Shown here piece by piece: positions 44,270 to 53,552 of a stretch of 64,000 nt of DNA; within the stretch, counting starts at the first letter, position 1, and every line of letters begins with the position of its first letter. The position numbers were made by a program, and so were the translations under genes. Source of the stretch: Rhizobium leguminosarum (GTDB lineage: Bacteria; Pseudomonadota; Alphaproteobacteria; Rhizobiales; Rhizobiaceae); NCBI RefSeq assembly GCF_001652265.1, contig NZ_LWBS01000165.1:34759-98758 (forward strand), given 5' to 3'. Below the pieces are notes generated by a model. It did not search any database. It worked only from the letters and a program-made list of their open reading frames with translations, and was not told the DNA's origin.

Positions 44270-45288
44270 ACATGACAGCAGAAAGAACCCGGCCGGCCGG
44301 ACTTGCCGCGATCGATCGCGAAATGGCGCGCCAGCATGCCGATGCGATCGCCTCCTATGAAGCGGCCCAGCCGATGGCGGCAAAGGCCGCCGCCTCGCTG
44401 AAAAAGACCGGCAGGCTGCTGCTCATCGGCATGGGCGGCTCGCATGCCGTCAACCGCGCCGTTGAGCCGCTCTACCGGGCTCTCGGCATCGATGCCGTCG
44501 CCTTGCCGCTGTCCGAGCAGCTCGGCCAGCCGCTGCCAATCGCCGGCAGGACGATCTTCGTCACCTCGCAATCCGGCGAAAGTGCCGAAGTCCTGCGCTG
44601 GTTCGACGAAACCGGCGGCACGGAAGAGACCTTCGGCCTGACGCTCGAAGGCGGCTCCTTCCTCGCAAGAACCGCCCCGTCGCTGGTCGGCGCCGGCGGC
44701 ACCGAGCTAGCGTTCGCCGCGACCCGCAGCTTGACGGTGACCTTCGCCCTGCATCTCGCAATCCTCGCCGCCCTCGGCGAAGAGTCGGATGCCGCCCTTG
44801 CCGTCCTCAAGGCGCCTGAAGACCACGACATCGCCGCCGCTCTTGCTGCACTCGAAAACGTCGTGACGATCGTCACGTCGGGACGACGGCTGCAGGGTGT
44901 CGCCGAGGCACTGGCGCTCGGATTGACGGAGCTGTCACGCCGTCCCTGCTTTTCGCTCGAAGGTGGCCAGTTGCGCCATGGGCCGATGGAGATGCTGGGA
45001 CCGCAGATCGGTGTCGTGCTCTTCCGCGGCTCGGACGAAACGGCCGGCCTCGTGACGGCGATGGCGGTATCCGCCGTCGAGACTGGCGCCCCCGTCATAC
45101 TGTTCGACGCGTCGGGCGAAACGCCGGTTGCCGGCGCGGTGACGATCCGCTTTGCGCCTGCAACCGGTCTTGCCGCGATCTTCGCCATGCTGCCGGTCGC
45201 CCAGCGGCTGATGATCGCCTTTGCCGATGCTCGCGTGGAGGATGCCGGAACGCCGGTCCGCTCCACCAAGATCACCCGGAGCGAATGA
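44266..45288 (+). CDS. SIS-domain sugar isomerase/deglycase-like protein
   Basis: 340-residue protein with two SIS domains, related to the isomerase half of GlmS and to AgaS/FrlB. GMGGSHAVNRAVEPLYRALG forms the first phosphosugar loop, TSQSGESAEVLRWF the second serine-rich loop, and LEGGQLRHGPMEMLGP carries the HGPxE active-site motif. There is no glutaminase domain, so it does not make glucosamine-6-phosphate from glutamine. Paired with a PfkB kinase it most resembles FrlB, which splits phosphorylated fructosamines. The start overlaps the permease by 4 bases, and its stop abuts the kinase start. Confidence 0.88.
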   Translation: MNMTAERTRPAGLAAIDREMARQHADAIASYEAAQPMAAKAAASLKKTGRLLLIGMGGSHAVNRAVEPLYRALGIDAVALPLSEQLGQPLPIAGRTIFVTSQSGESAEVLRWFDETGGTEETFGLTLEGGSFLARTAPSLVGAGGTELAFAATRSLTVTFALHLAILAALGEESDAALAVLKAPEDHDIAAALAALENVVTIVTSGRRLQGVAEALALGLTELSRRPCFSLEGGQLRHGPMEMLGPQIGVVLFRGSDETAGLVTAMAVSAVETGAPVILFDASGETPVAGAVTIRFAPATGLAAIFAMLPVAQRLMIAFADARVEDAGTPVRSTKITRSE

Positions 45289-46218
45289 ATGCGGCCGCTT
45301 GCAGTCATCGGCAACGTCAACATCGACCTGATCCTTGGACCGGCCGCCCCCTGGCCAAAGGCCGGGACGGAAATCATCGTCGATCATGACGAGTTGCGGG
45401 TCGGCGGAGCCGCCGGCAACAGCGCGCTCGCTTGGCAAGCGCTTGGCGTCGAATTCGAGATCGCCGCCAATATCGGCAATGACCAGTTCGGCCGCTGGCT
45501 GAGCGAAGCCTTCGGCCACCGTTCCGACAAGTGGCCGGTACATCCTGAAAAAACGACGCTCTCCGTCGGCATCACCCATCCGGACGGCGAGCGCACCTTC
45601 TTCACGACGAGGGGCCATCTGCCGCGTTTCAGCCTGGCAGATGTCTTCGTGGTCATCGAGGGGGCACGGCTGCAAGGCGGCTACGCCCTTCTCTGCGGCT
45701 CGTTCCTGACCGACGACCTGGCGAGACAATATGGCGCCTTCTTCGACTGGGCCGACAGCCATGGCATCACCGTCGCGCTCGATACCGGCTGGCCGCTCGA
45801 CGGCTGGACAGACGAGAATTGCGCAGCGACACGCGCCTGGCTCTCCCGCAGCGGTATCGCGCTGCTGAACGAGGTCGAATCGACGACGCTTGCCGGCATC
45901 GCCGATCCGATCGAGGCGGCCCGTCACATCAGATCGCATATGCCGGAGGGTGCGATCATCGTCGTCAAGCGCGGCCCGGACGGCGCTCTCGCGATCGGGC
46001 CGGACGGGCTGTTGGTTTCGGTGGCGGCACCCGTTGTCGAGGTCGTCGATACGATCGGCGCTGGCGATGTCTTCAACGCCGCCTTTCTCGCCGCGCTCGC
46101 AAGCGATGAGCCGCTGATCTCCTGCCTGGAGGCGGGAACCGCAGTCGCCTCGCGCGCCATATCCACCCTTCCCCGCAATTATGGCGGCCCGTCATCTCCT
46201 GAGGAGCCTGTGCGATGA
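45289..46218 (+). CDS. PfkB family carbohydrate kinase
   Basis: 309-residue ribokinase-fold kinase. GNVNIDLIL at the N-terminus and LRVGGAAGNSALAWQALG are the PfkB sugar-binding signatures. DTIGAGDVFNAAFLAAL holds the anion hole and the catalytic Asp. The ATG follows the SIS stop without a gap, and the 3' end overlaps the ATPase gene by 4 bases. In an frl-type pathway it would phosphorylate the imported fructosamine at C6, as FrlD does. An alternative is a kinase for another aminosugar. Confidence 0.9.
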   Translation: MRPLAVIGNVNIDLILGPAAPWPKAGTEIIVDHDELRVGGAAGNSALAWQALGVEFEIAANIGNDQFGRWLSEAFGHRSDKWPVHPEKTTLSVGITHPDGERTFFTTRGHLPRFSLADVFVVIEGARLQGGYALLCGSFLTDDLARQYGAFFDWADSHGITVALDTGWPLDGWTDENCAATRAWLSRSGIALLNEVESTTLAGIADPIEAARHIRSHMPEGAIIVVKRGPDGALAIGPDGLLVSVAAPVVEVVDTIGAGDVFNAAFLAALASDEPLISCLEAGTAVASRAISTLPRNYGGPSSPEEPVR

Positions 46219-47288
46219 GCGCGCTCGAAATTCAGAACATCCGCAAGACCTACGGCGACGTCGAGACGCTGAAAGGCATCGACGTCTCGTTGGAAAGCGG
46301 CGAGTTCCTGGTGCTGCTCGGCTCCTCCGGCTGCGGCAAGTCCACGCTGCTGAACATCATCGCCGGCCTTGCCGAGGCGACGAGCGGCGATGTCAGGATC
46401 GGCGGCCGCTCGGTGCTTAGCGTGCATCCGAAGGACCGCGATATCGCCATGGTCTTTCAATCCTACGCGCTCTATCCCAATCTGACGGTGCACCGGAACA
46501 TCGGCTTCGGCCTGGAAATGCGCAAGGTGCCGACGCCGGAGCGCGACAGGGCCGTACACGATGCCGCAAAGCTCCTGCAGATCGAAAACCTCCTCGACCG
46601 CAAGCCCTCCCAGCTTTCCGGCGGCCAGCGCCAGCGCGTCGCGATCGGCCGCGCGCTGGTGCGCAAACCGGAGGTATTCCTCTTCGACGAGCCGCTCTCC
46701 AACCTTGATGCCAAGCTGCGCATGGAGATGCGCACCGAGATCAAGCGGCTGCACCAGATGCTGCGGACCACGGTCGTCTATGTCACCCATGACCAGATCG
46801 AGGCGATGACGCTTGCAAGCCGCATCGCCGTCATGCGCGACGGCCGCATCGAGCAGCTGGGCACGCCGGAGGAGATCTACAACCATCCGGCAACGCTCTA
46901 TGTCGCCACCTTCGTCGGCGCGCCGCCGATGAACCTGCTGAAGGTGACGGCGCGAGATGGTCGCCTGGCGCTTTCCGGCTCCGATGCCAGCCTGCCTCTG
47001 CCCGCCCGTTTCCGCGAGGCGGCCGGCAATGGCCGCGACCTTGTCCTCGGCATCCGTCCCGAGGCGCTTCGCACGGACGGCACTGGCCCGTCGATCGAGG
47101 CAACCCTTGAGGTCGCAGAGCTGACCGGCCCGGAACTCGTCGTCACCGCCCTTGCCGGAGATCAGCGCCTGATGGCCTGCCTGCCGCCACGCACGCCGAT
47201 CCGCGACAACGAAAAGCTCACTCTCTTTTTCGACGAGGAGGCAATGCATCTCTTCGACCCGGAAACCGGTCTCAGCTGCGGCCGTTAA
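46215..47288 (+). CDS. CUT1 ABC transporter ATPase
   Basis: 357-residue MalK-type ATPase with Walker A GSSGCGKST, Q-loop VFQSYALYPNL, signature LSGGQRQRV, Walker [14 protein letters not shown], switch VTHDQIEAM and a TOBE domain. It is the last gene of the operon, overlapping the kinase gene at ATGA. It is convergent with the GH16 gene, leaving 27 bases between the stops. It probably energises only this importer, because ugp has its own ATPase. Confidence 0.93.
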   Translation: MSALEIQNIRKTYGDVETLKGIDVSLESGEFLVLLGSSGCGKSTLLNIIAGLAEATSGDVRIGGRSVLSVHPKDRDIAMVFQSYALYPNLTVHRNIGFGLEMRKVPTPERDRAVHDAAKLLQIENLLDRKPSQLSGGQRQRVAIGRALVRKPEVFLFDEPLSNLDAKLRMEMRTEIKRLHQMLRTTVVYVTHDQIEAMTLASRIAVMRDGRIEQLGTPEEIYNHPATLYVATFVGAPPMNLLKVTARDGRLALSGSDASLPLPARFREAAGNGRDLVLGIRPEALRTDGTGPSIEATLEVAELTGPELVVTALAGDQRLMACLPPRTPIRDNEKLTLFFDEEAMHLFDPETGLSCGR

Positions 47289-47315
47289 CGACAGAACGGT
47301 TATCCCGTCAGTTGT

Positions 47316-48143
47316 TCAATTCGCTGCGTCAGTAGCCTTCCGCTGGTAGACGTGAATATAGTCGACAAGCAGGATGGAAGGATTCGGCGTTTCATCAATC
47401 GGCCAACCCGAGCCGAGCGCCAGGTTCACCAGTGGATAGAACGGCATGTGGAACTCCTTCGGCGTATCGAAGCTCCAGATGAACTGACGGTCTAGATAGA
47501 AGCTCGTCTTGTCAGCTTGGATATCGACGCCGTAGGTGTGGTATTCGCTGTTCAAAATTCCGTCCTGGATGGTTTGCCAATGGCCGCCGGTCGTGTTCTG
47601 GCCGCCCTGGCTCTGACGCCAGATATGAAAGCCCATGCTGAATTCGTAGGGCGCGCGTCCATAATATTCCAGGACGTCGATCTCGGCGGTGTATTTCGAC
47701 CGGTCAAGCCCGATGAGCCAGAAAGCCGGCCAGACACCCTTGCCCGGCGGCAGCTTCATCCGCGCTTCGAAATAACCAAATTGCTGCGAGAACCCTTCGC
47801 CTTTCGGGTTCACCGACGACAACAGGCCCGAGCGCCAAGTTCCATCGGCCTCCTTGCGCGCTTCGATCTTCAAAACTCCCTGATCGGTAGTAAACGGAAA
47901 GCCCGGCGCCGGGTCTGTGAACCGAGCGTCACCGAAATCGCCGTTCCAGGGCGTATGGGCGATCCAGCGGGAGCTTCTCTCCCCCCAGGCCGAGACGTCC
48001 AGACTGTCGAAACTTTCCTCGAACGTTAGCTGGTACGCATTGATATTGAGTGGTTGCTGAGCCACGCTGGGCTGGCCGGGCAACGCCCCCAGACCGAGAA
48101 CGATGAGCAAACCCAGAGCCTTAGAAGATATCCCGTAACGCAT
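47316..48143 (-). CDS. GH16 family secreted glycanase
   Basis: 275-residue secreted glycosidase. The start at 48143 has GGAGGAG upstream and opens a signal peptide (residues 1-28, ending PSVAQQ). The catalytic motif EIDVLEYYG places nucleophile Glu154, helper Asp156 and acid/base Glu159. The rest of the GH16 jellyroll is present (FGYFEARMKLPPGKGVWPAFW, YHTYGVDIQADKTSFYLD). Rhizobial relatives such as ExoK and ExsH trim exopolysaccharide. Its place at the end of the flippase operon suggests it cleaves the polymer made by this locus. Confidence 0.92.
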   Translation of the reverse strand: MRYGISSKALGLLIVLGLGALPGQPSVAQQPLNINAYQLTFEESFDSLDVSAWGERSSRWIAHTPWNGDFGDARFTDPAPGFPFTTDQGVLKIEARKEADGTWRSGLLSSVNPKGEGFSQQFGYFEARMKLPPGKGVWPAFWLIGLDRSKYTAEIDVLEYYGRAPYEFSMGFHIWRQSQGGQNTTGGHWQTIQDGILNSEYHTYGVDIQADKTSFYLDRQFIWSFDTPKEFHMPFYPLVNLALGSGWPIDETPNPSILLVDYIHVYQRKATDAAN

Positions 48144-48193
48144 CCTGCTCCTCCGAAAACGCCAAACCAATCGTTGGACTACGCTTGTCTCGA

Positions 48194-49675
48194 TCAAAAG
48201 GTGAGAACCCCGTTTCGTCGCGGCATGAGCCTTTGGACGACGATGGTCTCGATGCCGTCAGGCCTTCCGACAACCTGCCACAGCAGCAGCGCGAAGGCCC
48301 AGAAGATCGCGACGGCCGCCCCGCCGCAAAGCGCCAGGCTGACGATAAGGTTGAGGCCGACAGGCATGGCGGCGAGCATCGGCTCCATCCACAACAGGAA
48401 AGCGATCATCGGCAAGCTCGCGGCCAGAGGCCGTAAAAAGGCATGCAACTGAGCGGCAAACGTCGCACCGATCAGCTGCCGCGTGATAATCAGCGATGCG
48501 GCATAGGCGACAAGCACCGCCACGATCCGCGCGCCCAATGCTCCTGCCACCTGAAAATAGACAATGCCCAAGACGGTGACCGGAACCCTGACGGCGAACT
48601 CGGCAAACATCCGGAGAGCGAGATAACGGGTTTTATTCAGGACCATGGCCAATGGCGGCATCATATTCGTCGGAAGACCGAGCAGACTGACGATGCACAG
48701 CCATTGCAGAATCGGCGCGGCGGATGCCCATTTCTCGCCAACGATAATCCGTACGGCCGGCTCGGCAAGAAGCGCGAGCGTGATGAGGATGGGCGCGGCC
48801 ACGAAGGTGATCGCGTTCGTCGCCTTCAGATAGGCAGTGATCAGATTACGACGGTCATCGACGGTCGAGAATGCCGCCATCAGCGGGCGCAACAATGGCC
48901 CAACAAAGGTCTGGTATGGAATTCCGGCAATATTGTCGGCGACGCTGAAGGCGCCGAACGTCGACAAGCCGGTAAAGCGTGGCAAAAGCAGGCGGTCCAG
49001 TTGCCAGTTGATCGAACTCAGCACCTGCGACACGGTGTTCCAGCTGACCATGTCCTGAAAGTGCTTCCACTCGGAAAGGCTGAACCTCGGTCGCATCGGC
49101 GCAAAGACATAGGAGGTGATCGCCGCGGCGGTCGGGCCTGCAACCGCGCCGATCGCCAGTCCCCAATAGCTGCCGGTCGCGACCGCCACCCCGACACCGA
49201 ACAGCAGTGTCGAACCCTTGGTGATGAGATCGAGTGCGAACTCGCGTTTGAAATCGAACCGCTGCATGAACAGAACCATGCGTGGGCTGATCACACTGCG
49301 CATCGCAGGCGCGATGGAGAGCACGGCGACAAGCGAGAAAAGCCGGGAATCGTCATAGATCAGAGCCATTGGCCAGGAAATGATCATCATCAGTATGCTG
49401 ATGGCCACGCCTCGAAGCAGGCTGAGGGTAAGAGCCGTGGCAAACATATCGTCCGAAGGCGACGGCTGGCGCATCAGGGCCTGCGTCAGCGGCAGGTCCA
49501 GGATTGTCTCGACGATGACCAGAACCGAGGTCGCGATGGCGACAAGGCCGAAATCCGCCGGGCTCAAAAGCCTTGCGAGGATCAGGAGGCTGACGAAATC
49601 GAACAGTCGCGCCAGGAATTTACCGCCGATTGTCCAGATACTCGCCGTCGCCGTCTTCTGAGATACGCTTGACAT
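48194..49675 (-). CDS. Wzx-like polysaccharide flippase (PST/MATE superfamily)
   Basis: 493-residue inner-membrane protein with 12-14 predicted helices and the family N-terminus ASIWTIGGKFLARLFDFVSLLILARLLSPADFGLVAIA. FGAFSVADNIAGIPY and the paired-helix pattern are typical of ExoT/WzxC transporters. It would move lipid-linked repeat units across the membrane for the Wzy-like polymerase at 58671. The gene is downstream of two GT4 genes (79-base gap) and upstream of the GH16 gene. The ribosome site is weak. Confidence 0.9.
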   Translation of the reverse strand: MSSVSQKTATASIWTIGGKFLARLFDFVSLLILARLLSPADFGLVAIATSVLVIVETILDLPLTQALMRQPSPSDDMFATALTLSLLRGVAISILMMIISWPMALIYDDSRLFSLVAVLSIAPAMRSVISPRMVLFMQRFDFKREFALDLITKGSTLLFGVGVAVATGSYWGLAIGAVAGPTAAAITSYVFAPMRPRFSLSEWKHFQDMVSWNTVSQVLSSINWQLDRLLLPRFTGLSTFGAFSVADNIAGIPYQTFVGPLLRPLMAAFSTVDDRRNLITAYLKATNAITFVAAPILITLALLAEPAVRIIVGEKWASAAPILQWLCIVSLLGLPTNMMPPLAMVLNKTRYLALRMFAEFAVRVPVTVLGIVYFQVAGALGARIVAVLVAYAASLIITRQLIGATFAAQLHAFLRPLAASLPMIAFLLWMEPMLAAMPVGLNLIVSLALCGGAAVAIFWAFALLLWQVVGRPDGIETIVVQRLMPRRNGVLTF

Positions 49676-49754
49676 GATCTATCTTCTATTCCTCATCGAC
49701 GGATTGAGACGGTTTCGGTCCCAGCGGCAAGACAGGCAACTCCGTCCTTTTCCG

Positions 49755-50999
49755 TCAGCCCGGCCGTCTTCTGAAGACCTCGGCGGATCGGTCGCCATGG
49801 GTGGACAGTTGTTGTTCGATCAGGCTGGACAGACGGTCGCGGAAAACGGCGGAAGAGAATTTCAGCGAGTGCGCGCGGATGGCATGCGGATCGATATCGT
49901 CCTCAACCTCTTCGAACGCCGCCATCGTTTCCAACAGAGCTTCCGTGGTCTGCTGCGCAAAGCGAAAACCGACCTGCGGCGAGGAAACGGTTTCTCTGGC
50001 GCCGCCGGCGTCGAAAGCCAGGACCGGCCGCCCGGATGCCATGGCTTCCACCGGAAGGATGCCGAAATCCTCCGTGCCGGGAAACAACAGCGCACGGCAT
50101 CGCGACAGGTGGTCGCGCAGAACGTTGAAGGGTTGATGGCCGAGAAACTCGACGGTCGGTCCGGCGATCGACTTCAGATAAGCCAATTGTTCTCCTTCGC
50201 CGATCACGACCAGCTTCCGCCCGGCCTCGGTGCAGGCGCGAACGGCAATATCCGGCCGCTTGTAGGTGGTCAGTTGACCCGCATAGAGATAGAATTCGCC
50301 TTTTCCCTTCCCCACCGCAAAATCGTCCGTCGCAACGGGCGGATGAATGACGATGGATTCCCGGTCGTAGAAGCGGCGGATCCGGCTTGCGACATAATCG
50401 GAATTGGCGACGAACACGTCGACTCGCGAGGACGTCGTCACGTCCCAGGCGCGCAGCATGGGCGCGGTGATCGACATCAAAGCGCGCCCAACCCAGGGCA
50501 GGCCATGACGGTAGACATGGAACTGATCCCAGATGTAGCGCATCGGCGAGTGGCAGTAGCAGACATGCAGCGCGTCGGCGCGCGTGATGATGCCCTTGGC
50601 GGGTCCGGATTCACTCGACAGCACGAGATCGTAGTCCTGCAGATCGAACTGCTCGAGCGCGAAGGGCATCAGCGGCAGCATCTTGGTATAATGCCGTTGC
50701 GCGCCGGGGATCTTCTGCAGGAAGGACGTGCGGATGTTCCGCGTCTTCAGAAAATCGCTGATGCGATCCCGGTTGCAGACGAGGGTGAAGATGTCGGCCT
50801 GCGGAAACATGCGGCACAGCTCTTCGACGACTTTCTCGCCGCCGCGCATCGAAACGAGCCAATAATGCACGATGGCGACACGAAGCTGCTTCGTGTCGCT
50901 CGCGCCTCCGGCTTCGGCGACACGTCTTTTCGCCATGACAGGCGCATCGCCGAGAAATGCCCTCGCGTCGGGAAGAGAGGTTGTTGCTTTAAGAGTCAA
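49755..50999 (-). CDS. GT4 family glycosyltransferase
   Basis: 414-residue GT-B fold transferase. The N-terminal domain begins LRVAIVHYWLVSMRGGEKVVEEL. The C-terminal nucleotide-sugar domain has FYLYAGQLTTYKRPDIAV and the EX7E-type motif EDFGILPVEAMASGRPV. Translation is assigned to TTG 50999, because AAGGAG lies 7 bases upstream and the codon overlaps the previous stop as TTGA. The long ATG frame to 51095 would overlap the upstream gene by 100 bases. It adds a sugar to the lipid-linked repeat unit; donor and acceptor are unknown. Confidence 0.9.
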   Translation of the reverse strand: MTLKATTSLPDARAFLGDAPVMAKRRVAEAGGASDTKQLRVAIVHYWLVSMRGGEKVVEELCRMFPQADIFTLVCNRDRISDFLKTRNIRTSFLQKIPGAQRHYTKMLPLMPFALEQFDLQDYDLVLSSESGPAKGIITRADALHVCYCHSPMRYIWDQFHVYRHGLPWVGRALMSITAPMLRAWDVTTSSRVDVFVANSDYVASRIRRFYDRESIVIHPPVATDDFAVGKGKGEFYLYAGQLTTYKRPDIAVRACTEAGRKLVVIGEGEQLAYLKSIAGPTVEFLGHQPFNVLRDHLSRCRALLFPGTEDFGILPVEAMASGRPVLAFDAGGARETVSSPQVGFRFAQQTTEALLETMAAFEEVEDDIDPHAIRAHSLKFSSAVFRDRLSSLIEQQLSTHGDRSAEVFRRRPG

Positions 51000-52342
51000 C
51001 TCGATACTCCTTGTATCACCACACCGTCTGTCAGCTCGGGAACCGCATTCGTCGAAATCAGGCTCTGGTATTCGGCAAGAAGCGCGTCGCGCCATTCCTC
51101 GTGTGTCGAGGCGAGATCCGGCGACAGCCGGAAAGCCCGCTCGCTCATGGCGCGGACCTCATGTCTCGGCATTTGGCTGAATCTCGTCAAAGTATCGGCA
51201 AAGGCGCTTTCGTCAGCCGTATCGCAGGCAAGCGCCATGCCGGCTCTTTGCATTTCCTCGGCGAGAAAGGCGCTGCGCGACATGATGACCGGCAGACCGC
51301 TCCTGGCCGCTTCGATAGCGACGAGACCGAACGGCTCGGGATAGCGCGACGGCATCAACAGTGCGCGCGCCTTGCGGATGGTCGGGCCGATCTCCGCATG
51401 CGACTGCCAGCCGACGGCCCTGACGTGATTTCCTGAAGCTGCGACCAGCGGCATCAGCGGCCCGTCCCCAATCACGCAGAGCCGGACGCCGGCTTTGCGC
51501 GTGGCGGCCACGGCGTCCTCTATGCCCTTCTCCTCATCCAGCCTCCCGATGAAGACGAACTCGTCGTTGGCCTCCGCCTCGATGCGTTTGATGGATAGCG
51601 GAGCAACGGGATTGCGGATCGTCGTCAGGCGTTCGGGCCGATATCCGGCGCCGACGAGAAAACCAGCCATCTTCTCGTGCAGCAGGATGATCCGGCCGAA
51701 ATCGGCCTGATCCTTCAGCAGCCGCAGGATATTGGAGCCGCGGGCGACCCGCCACAATTTGTGCGAATAACTTCTCTTGTCGCAAGCCGTCGCAATGCAG
51801 CTTCCGCCGAGCGGGCGCCGAAGGCAGATCTCCTGCGCCTGATAGTCGAAGAAGGCGCCGTTGGGGCAGGCGGTAAAGAAATCATGCGCGTGAACCACGC
51901 ATCGTCCGGCGACCGGCGCCAGTGCTCTGAAAATCGCCGGAGACAGGATCTGGTGCCAGCCATGGACATGGTAGACGGTATTGGCGGTGTCGTTTGCGGC
52001 AACCCAGTTCGCGACCATACGGACGGCGGCGCCATTGTGAATGCCGGTCACGAAAGCCTTCGCACGCTCGCCGCTGAGCAGGTCGCGGCTGTTCAGACCG
52101 ACCATCGAAACCCCGAGCGCGACAAGCTCCACATTGGCGGCGTCATCCCCGCAAATATAGGTCACGGGGATGTCGAGCTCCCGAAAAAGCTTGGCGGACA
52201 GCACCGCCAGCGCCGTCGCGCCGCCTCTGGCCACCGAGTAGTCGTCGATGATGACCACGCGATCGATCTTTGTCGTGCCTGGGCCGGGAAAGCGGCCGAC
52301 GCTTGCTGCGGATCGGAGAGCCTCGGGAAGCGATGGGCCCAT
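50996..52342 (-). CDS. GT4 family glycosyltransferase
   Basis: 448-residue GT-B transferase with N-terminal IDRVVIIDDYSVARGGATALAV and a conserved HVHGWHQILSP stretch. A cysteine-bearing insertion (FFTACPNGAFFDYQAQEICLRRP) is followed by the C-terminal donor site EFVFIGRLDEEKGIEDAV and PEPFGLVAIEAARSGLPV. The insertion resembles that of GT4 enzymes acting early on lipid-linked sugars. The ATG at 52342 overlaps the crp stop by one base (TGATG). It belongs to the minus-strand arm of the polysaccharide locus. Confidence 0.9.
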   Translation of the reverse strand: MGPSLPEALRSAASVGRFPGPGTTKIDRVVIIDDYSVARGGATALAVLSAKLFRELDIPVTYICGDDAANVELVALGVSMVGLNSRDLLSGERAKAFVTGIHNGAAVRMVANWVAANDTANTVYHVHGWHQILSPAIFRALAPVAGRCVVHAHDFFTACPNGAFFDYQAQEICLRRPLGGSCIATACDKRSYSHKLWRVARGSNILRLLKDQADFGRIILLHEKMAGFLVGAGYRPERLTTIRNPVAPLSIKRIEAEANDEFVFIGRLDEEKGIEDAVAATRKAGVRLCVIGDGPLMPLVAASGNHVRAVGWQSHAEIGPTIRKARALLMPSRYPEPFGLVAIEAARSGLPVIMSRSAFLAEEMQRAGMALACDTADESAFADTLTRFSQMPRHEVRAMSERAFRLSPDLASTHEEWRDALLAEYQSLISTNAVPELTDGVVIQGVSS

Positions 52343-53079
52343 CACTTCACCGAAACCGCGCCGTTGGCACAGGCCTCCAGCGCCTTGCGGTTGAGAATGC
52401 GGATCTTGCCCTGCCCCCCGTCGATGATCTTGCTTTCCCGCAGGCGCCGCAGGCATTGATTGACCTTCTCGCGGGACGCCGGCAGCGTCGCGGCCAGGTC
52501 ATTTTGCGAGATGATTAGTTCGTCGCCGCTATTTGCCGCATCTTTTCCATAAACAGCGGAGAGCCGCAGCAGCGTGCTGGCCAGCCTCGACTGCAGGCTC
52601 GACGCCGCATTGGCAATGATCCGGAGTTCAAGCTCTGAAATACGCGCCAGCGCCCTGGAGAAAACCTTTTCGCGAAAGCTGGGATCGCTGGCGTACATGT
52701 CGCGCAGCAGCCTGCCTTCGAAGAAATGCAGTTCGCAGTTGGAACCGGCGCGGTATTCGAGACTCAACGTCTGCCTGCGCAGGACCTCGAGCTCGCCGAT
52801 GAGGCCGGATTTCGGAATAATCTCGACGATGAATTCCCTGCCGTCGGGCAGCATCGTGCTGGCGCTGACCACCCCCGAATGGACGCGCGCGAAGGTATCG
52901 ACGAGGACGCCGGCCCCGGCGATGACTTCGCCGCGCCGGAATCGCCGGACGCTCGACCGGCAGGAAAGAAATTCGTCGTCGATGACGATGCGGCTGTTGA
53001 GAAGAATGCTGCCGTTAGCCGATATGGCCGGCTTGCCGATGCCGGCCTTGCGATCTGATGTGTGTGTCGCCCCATCCAT
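52342..53079 (-). CDS. Crp/Fnr family transcriptional regulator, left copy
   Basis: 245-residue regulator from the ATG at 53079 (MDGA), with GGAG 8 bases upstream. It has an N-terminal cNMP-binding-like beta barrel (FRRGEVIAGAGVLVDTFARVHSG, GLIGELEVL) and a C-terminal winged helix with SQNDLAATLPASREKVNQCLRRLRES. It lacks the PxGExxGExA phosphate-binding signature of cAMP receptors and the Fnr cysteine set, so its signal is unknown. About 77% of some 204 aligned residues match the regulator at 63183. It leads the minus-strand polysaccharide operon. Confidence 0.92.
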   Translation of the reverse strand: MDGATHTSDRKAGIGKPAISANGSILLNSRIVIDDEFLSCRSSVRRFRRGEVIAGAGVLVDTFARVHSGVVSASTMLPDGREFIVEIIPKSGLIGELEVLRRQTLSLEYRAGSNCELHFFEGRLLRDMYASDPSFREKVFSRALARISELELRIIANAASSLQSRLASTLLRLSAVYGKDAANSGDELIISQNDLAATLPASREKVNQCLRRLRESKIIDGGQGKIRILNRKALEACANGAVSVK

Positions 53080-53552
53080 GCGCATAACTCCGAGTACTCG
53101 AATAACCATAGAAAATGCTGCACCGCATCATTTATATTGCCTTAATATGAGAGTCAAATAACATCACCGAAATTTAGCGTAAAGATAAAGCATCTATTTA
53201 GTTCCAAAACAAAATATACATCATGAACTGAATTCAAAATCTCAATGAATCTAAAAAACTGCCGTTTGATCGAATATGACTGCCTATTAAAATGGCTTAC
53301 TGAATTAAAAACGGCAATAATCGAAATGATGATATCAAAACTGATAAATAAGTATCAGCAAATAATCGCTCCGAATTAGGTTAGATTGTCGTTTGAAATG
53401 AAAAGAAGGCCATCAAGGTGTAATCCAAATTCTCTATTGCCCGTTAGTAGCATAAAGAATTTATTAAGGATTATGACCTTGGTAACAGACAACCAGAGTG
53501 CGGCGCAGCAAACTTTGAACGGTTCTTAATCGGAATGTTTTGGAGACCGCCG
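53080..53552. promoter_or_regulatory. AT-rich divergent control region of the polysaccharide locus
   Basis: This 473-base stretch is much richer in A and T than its flanks and holds no supported gene. It must carry the promoters of both arms. Notable dyads are CTGATA/TATCAG with spacer AATAAG at 53341-53358 and the perfect palindrome TGATATCA at 53330-53337. GGAG at 53542 is the ribosome site of the plus-strand gene. The base composition fits a target of Crp/Fnr and nucleoid-protein control, which is inference. Confidence 0.6.

Noticed and set aside
44266..45288. Calling the SIS protein GlmS
   Set aside because: It lacks the N-terminal glutaminase domain and is only 340 residues, so it cannot be a complete glucosamine-6-phosphate synthase.
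50997..51095. N-terminal extension of the second GT4 protein to an ATG at 51095
   Set aside because: It would overlap the preceding gene by 100 bases with no ribosome site, while TTG 50999 has AAGGAG and a TTGA overlap.
53110..53534. Short AT-rich frames in the polysaccharide control region as genes
   Set aside because: None has a ribosome site or coding-like composition; the stretch looks like regulatory DNA.
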